33,014 nucleotides of DNA from contig NZ_JAENIO010000045.1 of the NCBI RefSeq assembly GCF_016595415.1, positions 1 through 33,014 of the forward strand, written 5' to 3'. Positions 25,829 through 33,014 of this stretch are shown here, one piece after another. A program made the position numbers and the translations under genes. The notes beneath the pieces are model-generated. The model saw only the letters and a program-made list of their open reading frames with translations. It was not told where the DNA came from and did no database searches. The DNA is from Roseibacillus ishigakijimensis (lineage in GTDB: Bacteria; Verrucomicrobiota; Verrucomicrobiia; Verrucomicrobiales; Akkermansiaceae). The stretch's first letter is position 1; every line of letters starts with the position of its first letter.

Positions 25829-28270
25829 ATGTCGACGCCCCGCCTCCTTCTTCTTCTCGGCCTGGCCAGCTCATGCGCCCTCGCCGAGGTTCTTTTTCAG
25901 GACGATTTTCAAGCTGCCAGCAACTCTCTCTCTTGGTCTTCCGGTCATTCCATTCCTCTTGCCGATAGTGCTACCGTCCCGGAGTTCGGCACTCTCAATC
26001 AATGCGCGGACCTGGCGGGTCCCAACCGACGACTCTTCGAGGCCCTCCCACCCAGCTTGCCCGGGGCGGTCTCCACTTTTTCCTTCGACCTGCTGGAGCG
26101 CGGCACCGACAACGCGACCACCGGCCTGATTTTTGGCTATGGCAAAAGCGCGGAGCTGAACTCGGCCTCGGCCTCCATTCAGCTCTCTGCTCTCAAGGGA
26201 GTGTTCTCGCACCGCTCTCTCAGCAATGAATCCACCCTGACCCAGAGTGGCGATTTGAGCTACCCGGTTGACGAAGCCTTCCGCGTCTACCTCGTCGTCA
26301 ATGACTCGGAGGAAACCTTGAACAACTACGAGGGAGACGAAGACCTCGCGCCCAAGAGCTTCGAGCTCTGGAAGCGGACCGCCTCCGGGCTGGTACAAGT
26401 TCTGGAAGCCACTCTCGTCGACAGCCCGTCCTTCGCGGGATTCCGCACCTTCAGCGGCTTCAACGCCCGCTTCTTTGCCGACAATGCCAAGATGGAAACG
26501 GGAGCCAACCTCGCGCCCCACGAGAGCCCGATACGGCTGGCCAGCACGACCCCAGCAGCCGCGACGGGAAGCCCCTTCGAGTGGCACTTCCATGCGGTCA
26601 ATCCGCCCTCCGGCTCTCGCTACCTTGTCGCAGCAGACAAGCCCTTTACCGGACCGCCCCCCACAGAAATGACCGCAGCCGAGGGCCAGTTCTCACTCAC
26701 CATTCTAGACGGATATCAAGGCCCGGTTACCGTGACGATGACACTGCAAGACGCGGATGGCGAAGCTCTCTCCAGCACCTCCGTGCAGGTGCTAGTCTAT
26801 GATTACAGCGGACCCGAGACCCTGCATCACCCGTCCCTCATCAGCAACGAAGGACAATTGCGAAAGATGCGGGACCTCGTCCGCAATGCCCCCGATTCCA
26901 TCGCTAAAATGGGTTGGGATGCCATGCACGGCACCTACACCGCCAACCTGAACCGAGAGCCCACCCCCTACGCCGTGGTCTACGGGGTCGCCAGTGGCAG
27001 CTCCGAGAGCGAAAACGCCCTCCGCGAAGATGCCCAGGCCGCCCGGGCCAACGCCCTGCAATGGGTCGTCACGGGAGACTCCGCCCACCGGGACAAAGCC
27101 ATCGAAATCATGAATGCCTGGTCCCAGACTTTCCAGGCCATCGAGGGGAGCAACTTTTCTCAAGCGCAACTGGAAAGCGCCTGGGTCCTCCCCGTCTGGC
27201 TGAGCGCGGCTGACATTATCCGCTACTACGACGACGGTAGCGCGGGCTGGCCTCCCCACGAGATCGCGGCCTTTCACCGCATGATGGAGATTCTCTATCT
27301 GGAAGCCAAAAAAGCCATTCACCGACCCACCAACTGGGCCGCCACCGCCTGCCTCGCCCAGATGTGTTATGGAGTCTGGTCTGATAGCGAGGAAATCTTC
27401 GAAGCGGGCTTGGCGCAACAACTCAATCGCCTGGAGGAGATGAGCCAACCCGACGGAGAAATCGCCGAGACCTGCCGCGACGTCACCCACCCCCAATACA
27501 CCGTCGTCTCCTGGACCGACTCCGCCGAACTGGCCCGCCATCAAGGCCGACTCGATCTCTACGAGGCCACCTTTGACGGCCAGGAGACACCGCGACTGGC
27601 CATCATTTTGGAATACTTCGCCAATCTCCTGCTGGGCCGCACCGCCCCTCCTTGCGACAGCGATTGGGGCTACACCTACCCTACGGCCTTGAGTGACTTC
27701 GACAACTACGAGGTCCCCTACCGACACTATATCGGACGCAAAAATGTGCCCTATCTCCCCGTCTTCACCGAGTTCGTGGAAGATTACTGGCAGACCACCG
27801 GAGGCGACGACAAGCACTTCCTCCTCTGGTCCCGTCTGACCCACGGAGACAACAACTTCGATGCCCTTCCGCCCGAAATGACCTACGATGAATGGGCGCT
27901 CACCGCCTTCACCAACTCTCAGTTGCAAGACCCCACCATCAGCGCCCCCAGCGCCGATCCCAATGGCAACGGGCTCAGCAACGATCTCGCTTATCTGACC
28001 AACACCGATCCTCTAGCCCCCACTGGAACGGCTATCTTCACCTTCGCCGGGCACTCACCCAGCCACACCACCTTCCGGGTCCTCGAACGCCCCGAGGCCT
28101 CTCTCTTGGGCAGAGCCTTCTTGATGAGCACGGATTTGGAAACTTGGAAAGCCATTGAGCCCACGGCGAGCAGGGTGATCGAATCCACCGACTCGCAGGT
28201 GCTGCGGGAAGTCGAGTTTTCCACCCGGGAGTCGAGAGCCTTTTTCCGCCTCAGCTACCCGGAGCACTGA
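25829..28270 (+). CDS. Secreted alginate-lyase-superfamily protein
   Basis: The 813-residue protein has a signal peptide (MSTPRLLLLLGLASSCALA). Residues ~20-220 are a beta-sandwich-like, lectin-type region beginning EVLFQDDF, followed by a probable Ig-like stretch (about 225-325). The core (about 327-620) matches the (alpha/alpha) toroid Alginate_lyase fold: HPSLISNEGQLRKMRDLV, a central N502-W503 (PTNWAATACLAQM), and DGEIAETCRDVTHPQY with R550, D551 and H554, the kind of residues that act in catalysis in this group. The end (from about 684) is the C-terminal module shared with the other secreted proteins (DPNGNGLSNDLAYL, SRAFFRLSYPEH). It probably cleaves uronic-acid polysaccharides outside the cell; the exact substrate is unknown. 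Confidence 0.8.
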   Translation: MSTPRLLLLLGLASSCALAEVLFQDDFQAASNSLSWSSGHSIPLADSATVPEFGTLNQCADLAGPNRRLFEALPPSLPGAVSTFSFDLLERGTDNATTGLIFGYGKSAELNSASASIQLSALKGVFSHRSLSNESTLTQSGDLSYPVDEAFRVYLVVNDSEETLNNYEGDEDLAPKSFELWKRTASGLVQVLEATLVDSPSFAGFRTFSGFNARFFADNAKMETGANLAPHESPIRLASTTPAAATGSPFEWHFHAVNPPSGSRYLVAADKPFTGPPPTEMTAAEGQFSLTILDGYQGPVTVTMTLQDADGEALSSTSVQVLVYDYSGPETLHHPSLISNEGQLRKMRDLVRNAPDSIAKMGWDAMHGTYTANLNREPTPYAVVYGVASGSSESENALREDAQAARANALQWVVTGDSAHRDKAIEIMNAWSQTFQAIEGSNFSQAQLESAWVLPVWLSAADIIRYYDDGSAGWPPHEIAAFHRMMEILYLEAKKAIHRPTNWAATACLAQMCYGVWSDSEEIFEAGLAQQLNRLEEMSQPDGEIAETCRDVTHPQYTVVSWTDSAELARHQGRLDLYEATFDGQETPRLAIILEYFANLLLGRTAPPCDSDWGYTYPTALSDFDNYEVPYRHYIGRKNVPYLPVFTEFVEDYWQTTGGDDKHFLLWSRLTHGDNNFDALPPEMTYDEWALTAFTNSQLQDPTISAPSADPNGNGLSNDLAYLTNTDPLAPTGTAIFTFAGHSPSHTTFRVLERPEASLLGRAFLMSTDLETWKAIEPTASRVIESTDSQVLREVEFSTRESRAFFRLSYPEH

Positions 28271-28288
28271 GAAGACAGCATCGCAAAC

Positions 28289-28882
28289 TCACCCGCAGCA
28301 AGCCTTCGTGCGACAGGCATGCCCGCAGGCACAGAGGTTACCCACGTGGGCGGTGATGAGGAAGAATCCTCCCAAAGTCGTCACGATGGCAGCGGGTGGG
28401 ATGTGGAGGGATTTCTCTCCACTCGCACTCACCTGCACACTGGGGCAGCAGGCATCAGCGCAGGCCGCTTCCTCGACCGGAGCCGCTTCCGAAGCACAGC
28501 TGGAGCAACCGGATTCGCAACTCTCCCCACTCGCCGCGACCGGATCCGACGTGGGAGCCGACACCGGGGCCTCCGGGGAAGAAAAGGCAGGAAGAATCGA
28601 GCCCACCAACACGGCCAGGATTCCCAGGAGAGCGACCCCCGCCACCCAGCGCTTGCCATGCACACGATAGCCGCGATAGATGGAAAAGGCGGCCAAAGGA
28701 ACGATAAAGAGGGCCACCAGGGCATGAGATGCGGGGTGCGCCCAAATGCGACCAAAAGTCGGTAAAGCAATGAGGAAAATAGGGGCAAGGGCACAGTGAA
28801 TGGCGCAGAGAACAGAGGCGGCTACCCCCATGCGATCCGCATGATGGAGACTGAGACGTGGAAAAGACGGAGCAAAACTCAT
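28289..28882 (-). CDS. MerC-like membrane protein with Cys-rich segments
   Basis: The 197-residue product (ATG 28882) has the MerC-domain opening DRMGVAASVLCAIHCALAPI, with a Cys pair in the first membrane helix as in mercury-uptake MerC proteins. Further membrane segments follow (SHALVALFIVPLAAFSIY; RWVAGVALLGILAVLVGSIL; AIVTTLGGFFLITAHVGNL). Unlike MerC itself it carries a long Cys-rich insertion (SCESGCSSCASE ... ACADACCPS) and ends in CACGHACRTKACCG, both suited to metal binding. Distant relatives sit near zinc-uptake regulators in other bacteria, so it may handle zinc or another soft metal (inference). A palindrome (28920-28934) lies 38 bases upstream. It is convergent with the lyase gene, 18 bases apart. 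Confidence 0.7.
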   Translation of the reverse strand: MSFAPSFPRLSLHHADRMGVAASVLCAIHCALAPIFLIALPTFGRIWAHPASHALVALFIVPLAAFSIYRGYRVHGKRWVAGVALLGILAVLVGSILPAFSSPEAPVSAPTSDPVAASGESCESGCSSCASEAAPVEEAACADACCPSVQVSASGEKSLHIPPAAIVTTLGGFFLITAHVGNLCACGHACRTKACCG

Positions 28883-28919
28883 GAGCAACAAACGCGATTT
28901 AATGGCAGATAGACCAATC

Positions 28920-28934
28920 CGCAACTAAATTGCG
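28920..28934. promoter_or_regulatory. Candidate metalloregulator operator palindrome
   Basis: CGCAA-CTAAA-TTGCG (28920-28934) is a 15-base palindrome with five perfect outer pairs and a T-A pair inside. It lies between the divergent MerC-like (start 28882) and acetyltransferase (start 28991) genes, where an operator is expected. Its form (GCAA-n5-TTGC) is similar to some Fur-family boxes. Which regulator, if any, binds it is inference. Confidence 0.5.
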
Positions 28935-28990
28935 ATAAATCCTCAAAAACCGGGTCTGTTCTTTTTCGGAAATTCTGCCAGAATGGGCCC

Positions 28991-29464
28991 GTGACAACGG
29001 ATGTGCGTATCGAGCCCGCGACCATTGAGGATTTGCCTGACCTCACCGATCTGGTGGTGGATTTGATGAATTTGCAGGACGACTTCACCCCCGACCCCGT
29101 TTTGCAGGAGAGAGGCATCCGGCATATTTTGGAGGATCCCGCCCGGGGGCGCATTTTTGTCGCCCGCACCGATGACCGCATCGTGGGGATGGCCAACCTC
29201 CTCTTCACCGTTTCCACTGCCATGGGCGGCTTCGTCATCATCATGGAGGACGTCATCATCCATCCCGAGCACCGGGGCATGGGCTACGGAGCCCGCCTGG
29301 TGGATGAGGTCATCCAATTTGCGGAGGAGAAGGACTTCAAGCGCATCACTCTACTGGCCGACCGGCTTTCCAACGATTCGCAGGCCTTTTTCCAACAACA
29401 CGGATTCACTTTCTCCAGCCTCATTCCCATGCGGCGGATCCTCTCCAACACCCCTAAAACCTGA
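28991..29464 (+). CDS. GNAT family N-acetyltransferase
   Basis: The 157-residue protein has the GNAT layout: an N-terminal strand-helix part (TDVRIEPATIEDLPDLTDLV), a central VGMANLLFTVSTAMGGFVII, the acetyl-CoA site VIIHPEHRGMGYGARLVDEV (R/QxxGxG form) and a C-terminal AFFQQHGFTFS. It should transfer an acetyl group from acetyl-CoA to an unknown amine. The start is a GTG at 28991. It is divergent from the MerC-like gene across the palindrome and is followed 6 bases later by a tiny membrane protein gene. Confidence 0.9.
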   Translation: MTTDVRIEPATIEDLPDLTDLVVDLMNLQDDFTPDPVLQERGIRHILEDPARGRIFVARTDDRIVGMANLLFTVSTAMGGFVIIMEDVIIHPEHRGMGYGARLVDEVIQFAEEKDFKRITLLADRLSNDSQAFFQQHGFTFSSLIPMRRILSNTPKT

Positions 29465-29470
29465 GCCGCC

Positions 29471-29722
29471 ATGCCTACCCTGCTCGCCATCGCTCCCGCC
29501 GACGCCCAAGCCCTCACCCTGGTGGCCATCCTGGCCTTCGCGCTCGGCTCTTTGGTGACTCTCTTCGTGGTGATGGCTCGCAATGGCCGACGCAATGAGG
29601 CTCTCGATCTCCCGGAATTTCCCGATTTGGAGAACGAGTCCCCCCCCGCCCTCTCATCGCGAAAATCCCCTCCCCCCCGCGCGGACTGGGAGCGGGAGAG
29701 TGATTGGTGGAAAAAAGGCTGA
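29471..29722 (+). CDS. Small single-pass membrane protein
   Basis: The 83-residue product has one hydrophobic segment (about residues 14-36, LTLVAILAFALGSLVTLFVV), a basic stop-transfer (ARNGRR) and a polar, acidic then Ser/Pro-rich cytoplasmic tail ending in WERESDWWKKG. I do not recognise the family. It follows the GNAT gene by 6 bases, so they are probably co-transcribed. It ends 1 base before the stop of the convergent VOC gene. Confidence 0.65.
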   Translation: MPTLLAIAPADAQALTLVAILAFALGSLVTLFVVMARNGRRNEALDLPEFPDLENESPPALSSRKSPPPRADWERESDWWKKG

Positions 29723-29723
29723 C

Positions 29724-30092
29724 TCACGCCCCCTCCTTGCGGCGGTGAATCCCCACGGAATTGCCATCGGGATCGCGCACAAAGGCCATGTGACAAACGG
29801 GTGTCTCCAAGGGACCGAAATCAATGTCCACTCCCGCCGCCCGGACCTCCGCCACCGCTTGTTCGAAATCTTCGACCTCCAGCGCCACCGAGCACCCGGT
29901 CGCACTGGGCTCCATCCCCGGTGCCTTGCCAATCGCCAAAGTGCCGGCCCCAATGTCGTATTCGACCCAATGGGCCCCGTCCATCTCGTGGTCCATGGTG
30001 GGGACCAGTCCGAGCACTCCTTCGTAGAATTCCTTGGCCCGCGCCACATCGCTCACGGGATAGACACTGAACGCGATTTCCTTGATTTTCAT
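29724..30092 (-). CDS. VOC (glyoxalase/bleomycin-resistance) family protein
   Basis: The 122-residue protein has the two beta-alpha-beta-beta-beta units of a VOC domain: MKIKEIAFSVYPVSDVARAK with FYEGVLGL, then a C-terminal unit VALEVEDFEQAVAEV with FVRDPDGNSVGIHRR. VOC proteins are small, usually dimeric and metal-dependent. Here the first usual metal ligand (His) near residue 7 appears as Phe/Ser, and the last (Glu after GN) is replaced by His in GNSVGIH, so the metal site may be altered. Substrate unknown. It is convergent with the small membrane protein gene. Confidence 0.88.
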   Translation of the reverse strand: MKIKEIAFSVYPVSDVARAKEFYEGVLGLVPTMDHEMDGAHWVEYDIGAGTLAIGKAPGMEPSATGCSVALEVEDFEQAVAEVRAAGVDIDFGPLETPVCHMAFVRDPDGNSVGIHRRKEGA

Positions 30093-30318
30093 GGCTAAAA
30101 GTCCTGTCCGGCTTTCTCTGATTAGCAGAACAAATCTGGGAAAGCGATTGGAAAGTAACGCCGAAGCCTCCTTGGCTTATACCAAGACAGATAACTTTCT
30201 GATGTTGCTAAGAAACATCTCTCCTTTCTGAAGGATGTCCCGTCCTCAAAAGAAGCTCGACCACTTGGCCAAAGCGAAGAAGCTCTCCTGGGCACTAGAC
30301 AACAGCGAGTGGGCTCGG

Positions 30319-30347
30319 GGATTGAGAAGGAGGGACTGTCTCAATCC
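30319..30347. other. 9-bp hairpin spanning the PPC gene stop codon
   Basis: GGATTGAGA (30319-30327) is the exact reverse complement of TCTCAATCC (30339-30347), with an 11-base loop. It covers the stop codon of the minus-strand PPC-repeat gene. No T-tract follows on the minus strand, so it is not a classic terminator; it could protect or end the mRNA. The remaining intergenic DNA, 30093-30318, shows nothing else clear. Confidence 0.45.
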
Positions 30348-33014
30348 AAAAACTCGACCCGCAACCGGATAAAGGCCGTAGGCTGGGAGGTGGTCTCCTG
30401 CGGGTAAGAGACCTGGACTTCCTGTGAGCCATTGCCAACCGACCACTCTTGCAACGAGGAGGTTCCCGACCAATTCGCGTCACCCTCTTTTCTGGCAAGT
30501 TCGGTCCAGCTTCCGGGAGAGAGCGAGGTCGAGGCCTCAACGAGGTAAACGAGGTCATAGCGACCATTCTCTGGGAGATAGAAGTGGAATTGGAATTGGT
30601 CATTCTCCATGCGACCGCGCGGAGTGATGGGAATGGTGCCGGGGTCGGGGGTCAGCAAGGCGTAGTCGAGGAGATCGACTATTCCGTTCTGGTCAGCATC
30701 ACCCAAAGCGTCGGCGGGATTGGTGGGGAAGCCATTTGTCGCCGCCCAGGTGGCCCAGGTGTCACCGCTTTCGCCCGCCATTTCGAAATGAACCGTTTTG
30801 CTTTCTGGGCCTTGGTTGATGAAGGCGAGGTAGTAGGTTTGGCCCGGAATCCAGGGCCAGCCGGTGAGGTCTTGAGTCAGGTCGCCATCGACATAACTAT
30901 CCGAGTAGTGGGCGACACTCTCCGAGGCCGGAAGCGAACCTTGTTCGAGACGAAGCTCAACATTCTCGCTTCGTTTTGAGGTGTGGACCCAGCGGCGGCC
31001 CATGGCGGGCACGATGACGCGGTAGTCGCGGCGTTCCCCGGGAGCGAGCGTGAAATCGGCGACCCCATTCTGGAAGGCCAGTTCGGTCGGCAGGCCAATG
31101 GTGGCCGCGCTCGCTGAGGAGGAGAGGTCGAAAACGGAATCCGCGCGAGCTTTGAAACCAAGGTAGTAAACACTGCCGGGTCGCACGAGGGGAGGACTGA
31201 AGACGTAGCTTCCGGCATCGGGATAGTTGTCGGCGTATTGGGAGCTCTTATAGTCGGACTGCCAGTCCCGGTCATAGAGATTGATTCCACCTGTATGGTA
31301 GTGATCGAGAGCGGAGCCGGGGGGAATGGCGTCGCGAAGGTAGAGGTCGACGTCGCCTTGCTGTTGGTGAAAGGTTACCGTCCACTCTGCGGGCGCGTCC
31401 TCCGGAACTTCGACCCGGTAGTAGCGCCAGTCGCCGGCGGCGAGGAGCTGGTTGTTGGCCAGACCAGTGGCGAGATCGAGCCCGGTCATGGAACCAATCG
31501 ACAAGCGGAGACGGTAGCGGGCATTGGTGTCTCCAGCTGCCCTGACGGCGAGATACCAGCGACCGGGAGTGAGCTCGGACTCCAGTTTGCCATCGCGGGG
31601 AACAAAGTTGCCGTATTCCGTTTGTGACGAGTCGTCTAGTAGATAGTCATAGAGAGCATATCTGGGAATATCCGATGGATGGGAGAGGTGGGAAAGGGTG
31701 GGGATCTGGCCTTGCCGGACATAGAGGTCGGGATTGCCACTGATGGCTTCCAGTTGAGCACGGAGAAGACCGCCATTGCCGGCGGCAACGTCGATGGCGT
31801 AGAAGTGATAGTGACCGTTCTCGAGGTCGACTCCCTGATCATTGGGGAGAGGAGAACCCGAGGAGTCCACCCCGGTATCGGCAAAGAAAGGAGCGGTGAG
31901 GCCGGGGGTCGTTGAAGGCGCTCCGGGTTGGAGCATGTCCCAGGTTTCCCGCTCCAAGGAGACCGCCTCACTAGTGAGGACGAATTCGGAGGCCCCCACG
32001 CCTTTGATTTCGAGATACCAAGTTCCTGGAATGACCTGTGGCGGGGCGACCACAATTGATTCGGATATCCAATGGGTCAGGCTTTCGGAAGTGCCTGACC
32101 CTTCGGGGAGGAGAGCGGGACGCACTCGCATTTCCGGCTCTCCGGCCAGCGCATCGAGGGTCAAGCGCCAGCCAAGAGGTTGCTCGCCGTCGAGAAGTTC
32201 GGGAACCTCAAAAGCAAAGAAGGCTCGTTCGTCATCAGCGAGAATTCCGCTGGCGGTGTGGCTCTGTCCATTGCCATTTTGACTGGGCGCAAAATTGAGC
32301 GACGGAGGCACAAGGGAAGAGACAGTGACAGTGTAAGATGCGTCGCCTAGGTCGGACCCGTAACCAGGATCCACGATGGAAAGATAGTAATAGCCGGCAG
32401 GGGCGTTGGAGACGGTGGTGCGGATTCCATCGCGATCCGGATACTCTCCCGAAAACACTCCATACTGGGCATGGTTGGGGAAATGCGGGCTGGTATACTT
32501 CAGTCCAAATTCGGGATTGCCGACCCGATCACTCAGTTGAATCGAGACGGCGGGAGTCTGGGTGGGGAGCTCGAAGCGAACGAGATCAACCTCCCCCGCC
32601 TCGAAGTCACCTTGAAGATTCACGCTTTCTCCAAGAGAAATGAGTCCGAGGTCATGGAACACGGGCAAGCCATGGCTGGTGAGGATGGCGGAAGAGGAAC
32701 CGGTGCCGATGTGATTATCGACGGGATTCTGGCCCTCGCTGACGACCATGAGGTAGTAGCGACCGGGTTCAAGGAAGTCCTGGCTAGATTCGGGCAGAAG
32801 GGTGAAGTGCTCGTCACCGTCCTTTTGAAGTTTGGTCAGTTCGCTGCGGGAAACTGGCGAATAGGAGGAACCGGCAGAGGTATCGGAGGTGGGAAGGAAC
32901 TCTTTGTTCACATAGAGGGCGGATTCGCCGGAAGTGTTGGCGAGGGAAATGCGCCAGCCGGAGGTGTTGTCCGGGATGTCCACGTAGTAATAGGCCACCT
33001 CCCGGGCAGGAAGG
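30341..33014 (-). CDS. Large secreted PPC-repeat protein, N-terminus outside window
   Basis: The frame runs without a stop through the right edge, so only the C-terminal ~890 residues are seen; the apparent GTG start at 32998 is not used. The visible part is a chain of about six beta-sandwich units of the PPC (bacterial pre-peptidase C-terminal) kind. Each starts with a phrase such as AYYYVDIP, DLVRFELP, AFFAFEVP, HFYAIDVA, RYYRVEVP, DYRVIVP, and many have GxPDLYVR-like strands (EPEMRVRP, NPDLYVRQ, DVDLYLRD) and a TWYLEIKG-type strand. The last ~135 residues form the C-terminal module shared with the three other secreted proteins (DADQNGIVDLLDYAL, VEASTSL, FIRLRVEFLD). It is probably an extracellular protein, possibly an enzyme whose catalytic part lies outside the window. 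Confidence 0.8.
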   Translation of the reverse strand, partial: LPAREVAYYYVDIPDNTSGWRISLANTSGESALYVNKEFLPTSDTSAGSSYSPVSRSELTKLQKDGDEHFTLLPESSQDFLEPGRYYLMVVSEGQNPVDNHIGTGSSSAILTSHGLPVFHDLGLISLGESVNLQGDFEAGEVDLVRFELPTQTPAVSIQLSDRVGNPEFGLKYTSPHFPNHAQYGVFSGEYPDRDGIRTTVSNAPAGYYYLSIVDPGYGSDLGDASYTVTVSSLVPPSLNFAPSQNGNGQSHTASGILADDERAFFAFEVPELLDGEQPLGWRLTLDALAGEPEMRVRPALLPEGSGTSESLTHWISESIVVAPPQVIPGTWYLEIKGVGASEFVLTSEAVSLERETWDMLQPGAPSTTPGLTAPFFADTGVDSSGSPLPNDQGVDLENGHYHFYAIDVAAGNGGLLRAQLEAISGNPDLYVRQGQIPTLSHLSHPSDIPRYALYDYLLDDSSQTEYGNFVPRDGKLESELTPGRWYLAVRAAGDTNARYRLRLSIGSMTGLDLATGLANNQLLAAGDWRYYRVEVPEDAPAEWTVTFHQQQGDVDLYLRDAIPPGSALDHYHTGGINLYDRDWQSDYKSSQYADNYPDAGSYVFSPPLVRPGSVYYLGFKARADSVFDLSSSASAATIGLPTELAFQNGVADFTLAPGERRDYRVIVPAMGRRWVHTSKRSENVELRLEQGSLPASESVAHYSDSYVDGDLTQDLTGWPWIPGQTYYLAFINQGPESKTVHFEMAGESGDTWATWAATNGFPTNPADALGDADQNGIVDLLDYALLTPDPGTIPITPRGRMENDQFQFHFYLPENGRYDLVYLVEASTSLSPGSWTELARKEGDANWSGTSSLQEWSVGNGSQEVQVSYPQETTSQPTAFIRLRVEFLD

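Noticed and set aside
26792-27928. 378-codon minus-strand frame inside the lyase-like gene
   Set aside because: Shadow of a recognised plus-strand enzyme; Gly/Val-rich translation typical for an antisense frame.

Overview
The window looks like a piece of a GC-rich chromosome from the Verrucomicrobiota (inference, not proven). Pointers are planctomycete/verrucomicrobial-style zinc ribbons, very large secreted proteins ending in a common C-terminal module (Asp-rich loop, 'ESSPDL..W', final aromatic strand), weak or absent Shine-Dalgarno sequences before most genes, and single-domain housekeeping genes scattered in short operons. No rRNA operon, CRISPR array, IS element or transposase was seen.

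Layout. Positions 1-707 form a lower-GC stretch beside the 3' end of a tRNA-Ser(GCU) gene, with one doubtful Lys/Arg/Glu-rich ORF and small tandem repeats; it may be the edge of an integrated element. From 955 to 5343 lie a DUF2721 membrane protein, ribosomal protein L36 with the aat transferase on the minus strand, then yceD-rpmF-plsX-hisI and a zinc-ribbon membrane protein on the plus strand. From 5325 to 8485 are mnmA and three unrecognised proteins, two of them membrane-anchored. From 8559 to 11627 is recJ followed by an rsmA gene fused to a Nudix domain. After a small extragenic palindromic repeat cluster come lysC and tRNA-Val(CAC). On the minus strand (13321-17840) a squalene/phytoene-synthase family gene overlaps a fused HyuA-HyuB 5-oxoprolinase by 4 bases.

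The most distinctive part is 17973-33014, an 'exoprotein' region interrupted by housekeeping genes. Two tandem paralogues encode about 1070-residue secreted zinc metalloproteases (HEVGH....H) with a cadherin-like domain and two LamG-type domains. They are followed by hemW, a secreted alginate-lyase-superfamily protein, a Cys-rich MerC-like membrane protein, a GNAT acetyltransferase, a tiny membrane protein and a VOC protein. At the right edge is a large protein of repeated PPC-type modules whose N-terminus lies outside the window. All four large secreted proteins end in a related C-terminal module, which is the best candidate here for a poorly described system: a shared secretion or surface-sorting tag.

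The second protease is a base-composition mosaic. Its body is AT-rich (one hand-counted 60-base line gave 21 GC), while its last ~370 bases, encoding the C-terminal module, return to the local high GC. This suggests domain shuffling or gene conversion around that module. Functions are called from recognised motifs only; no database search was run.
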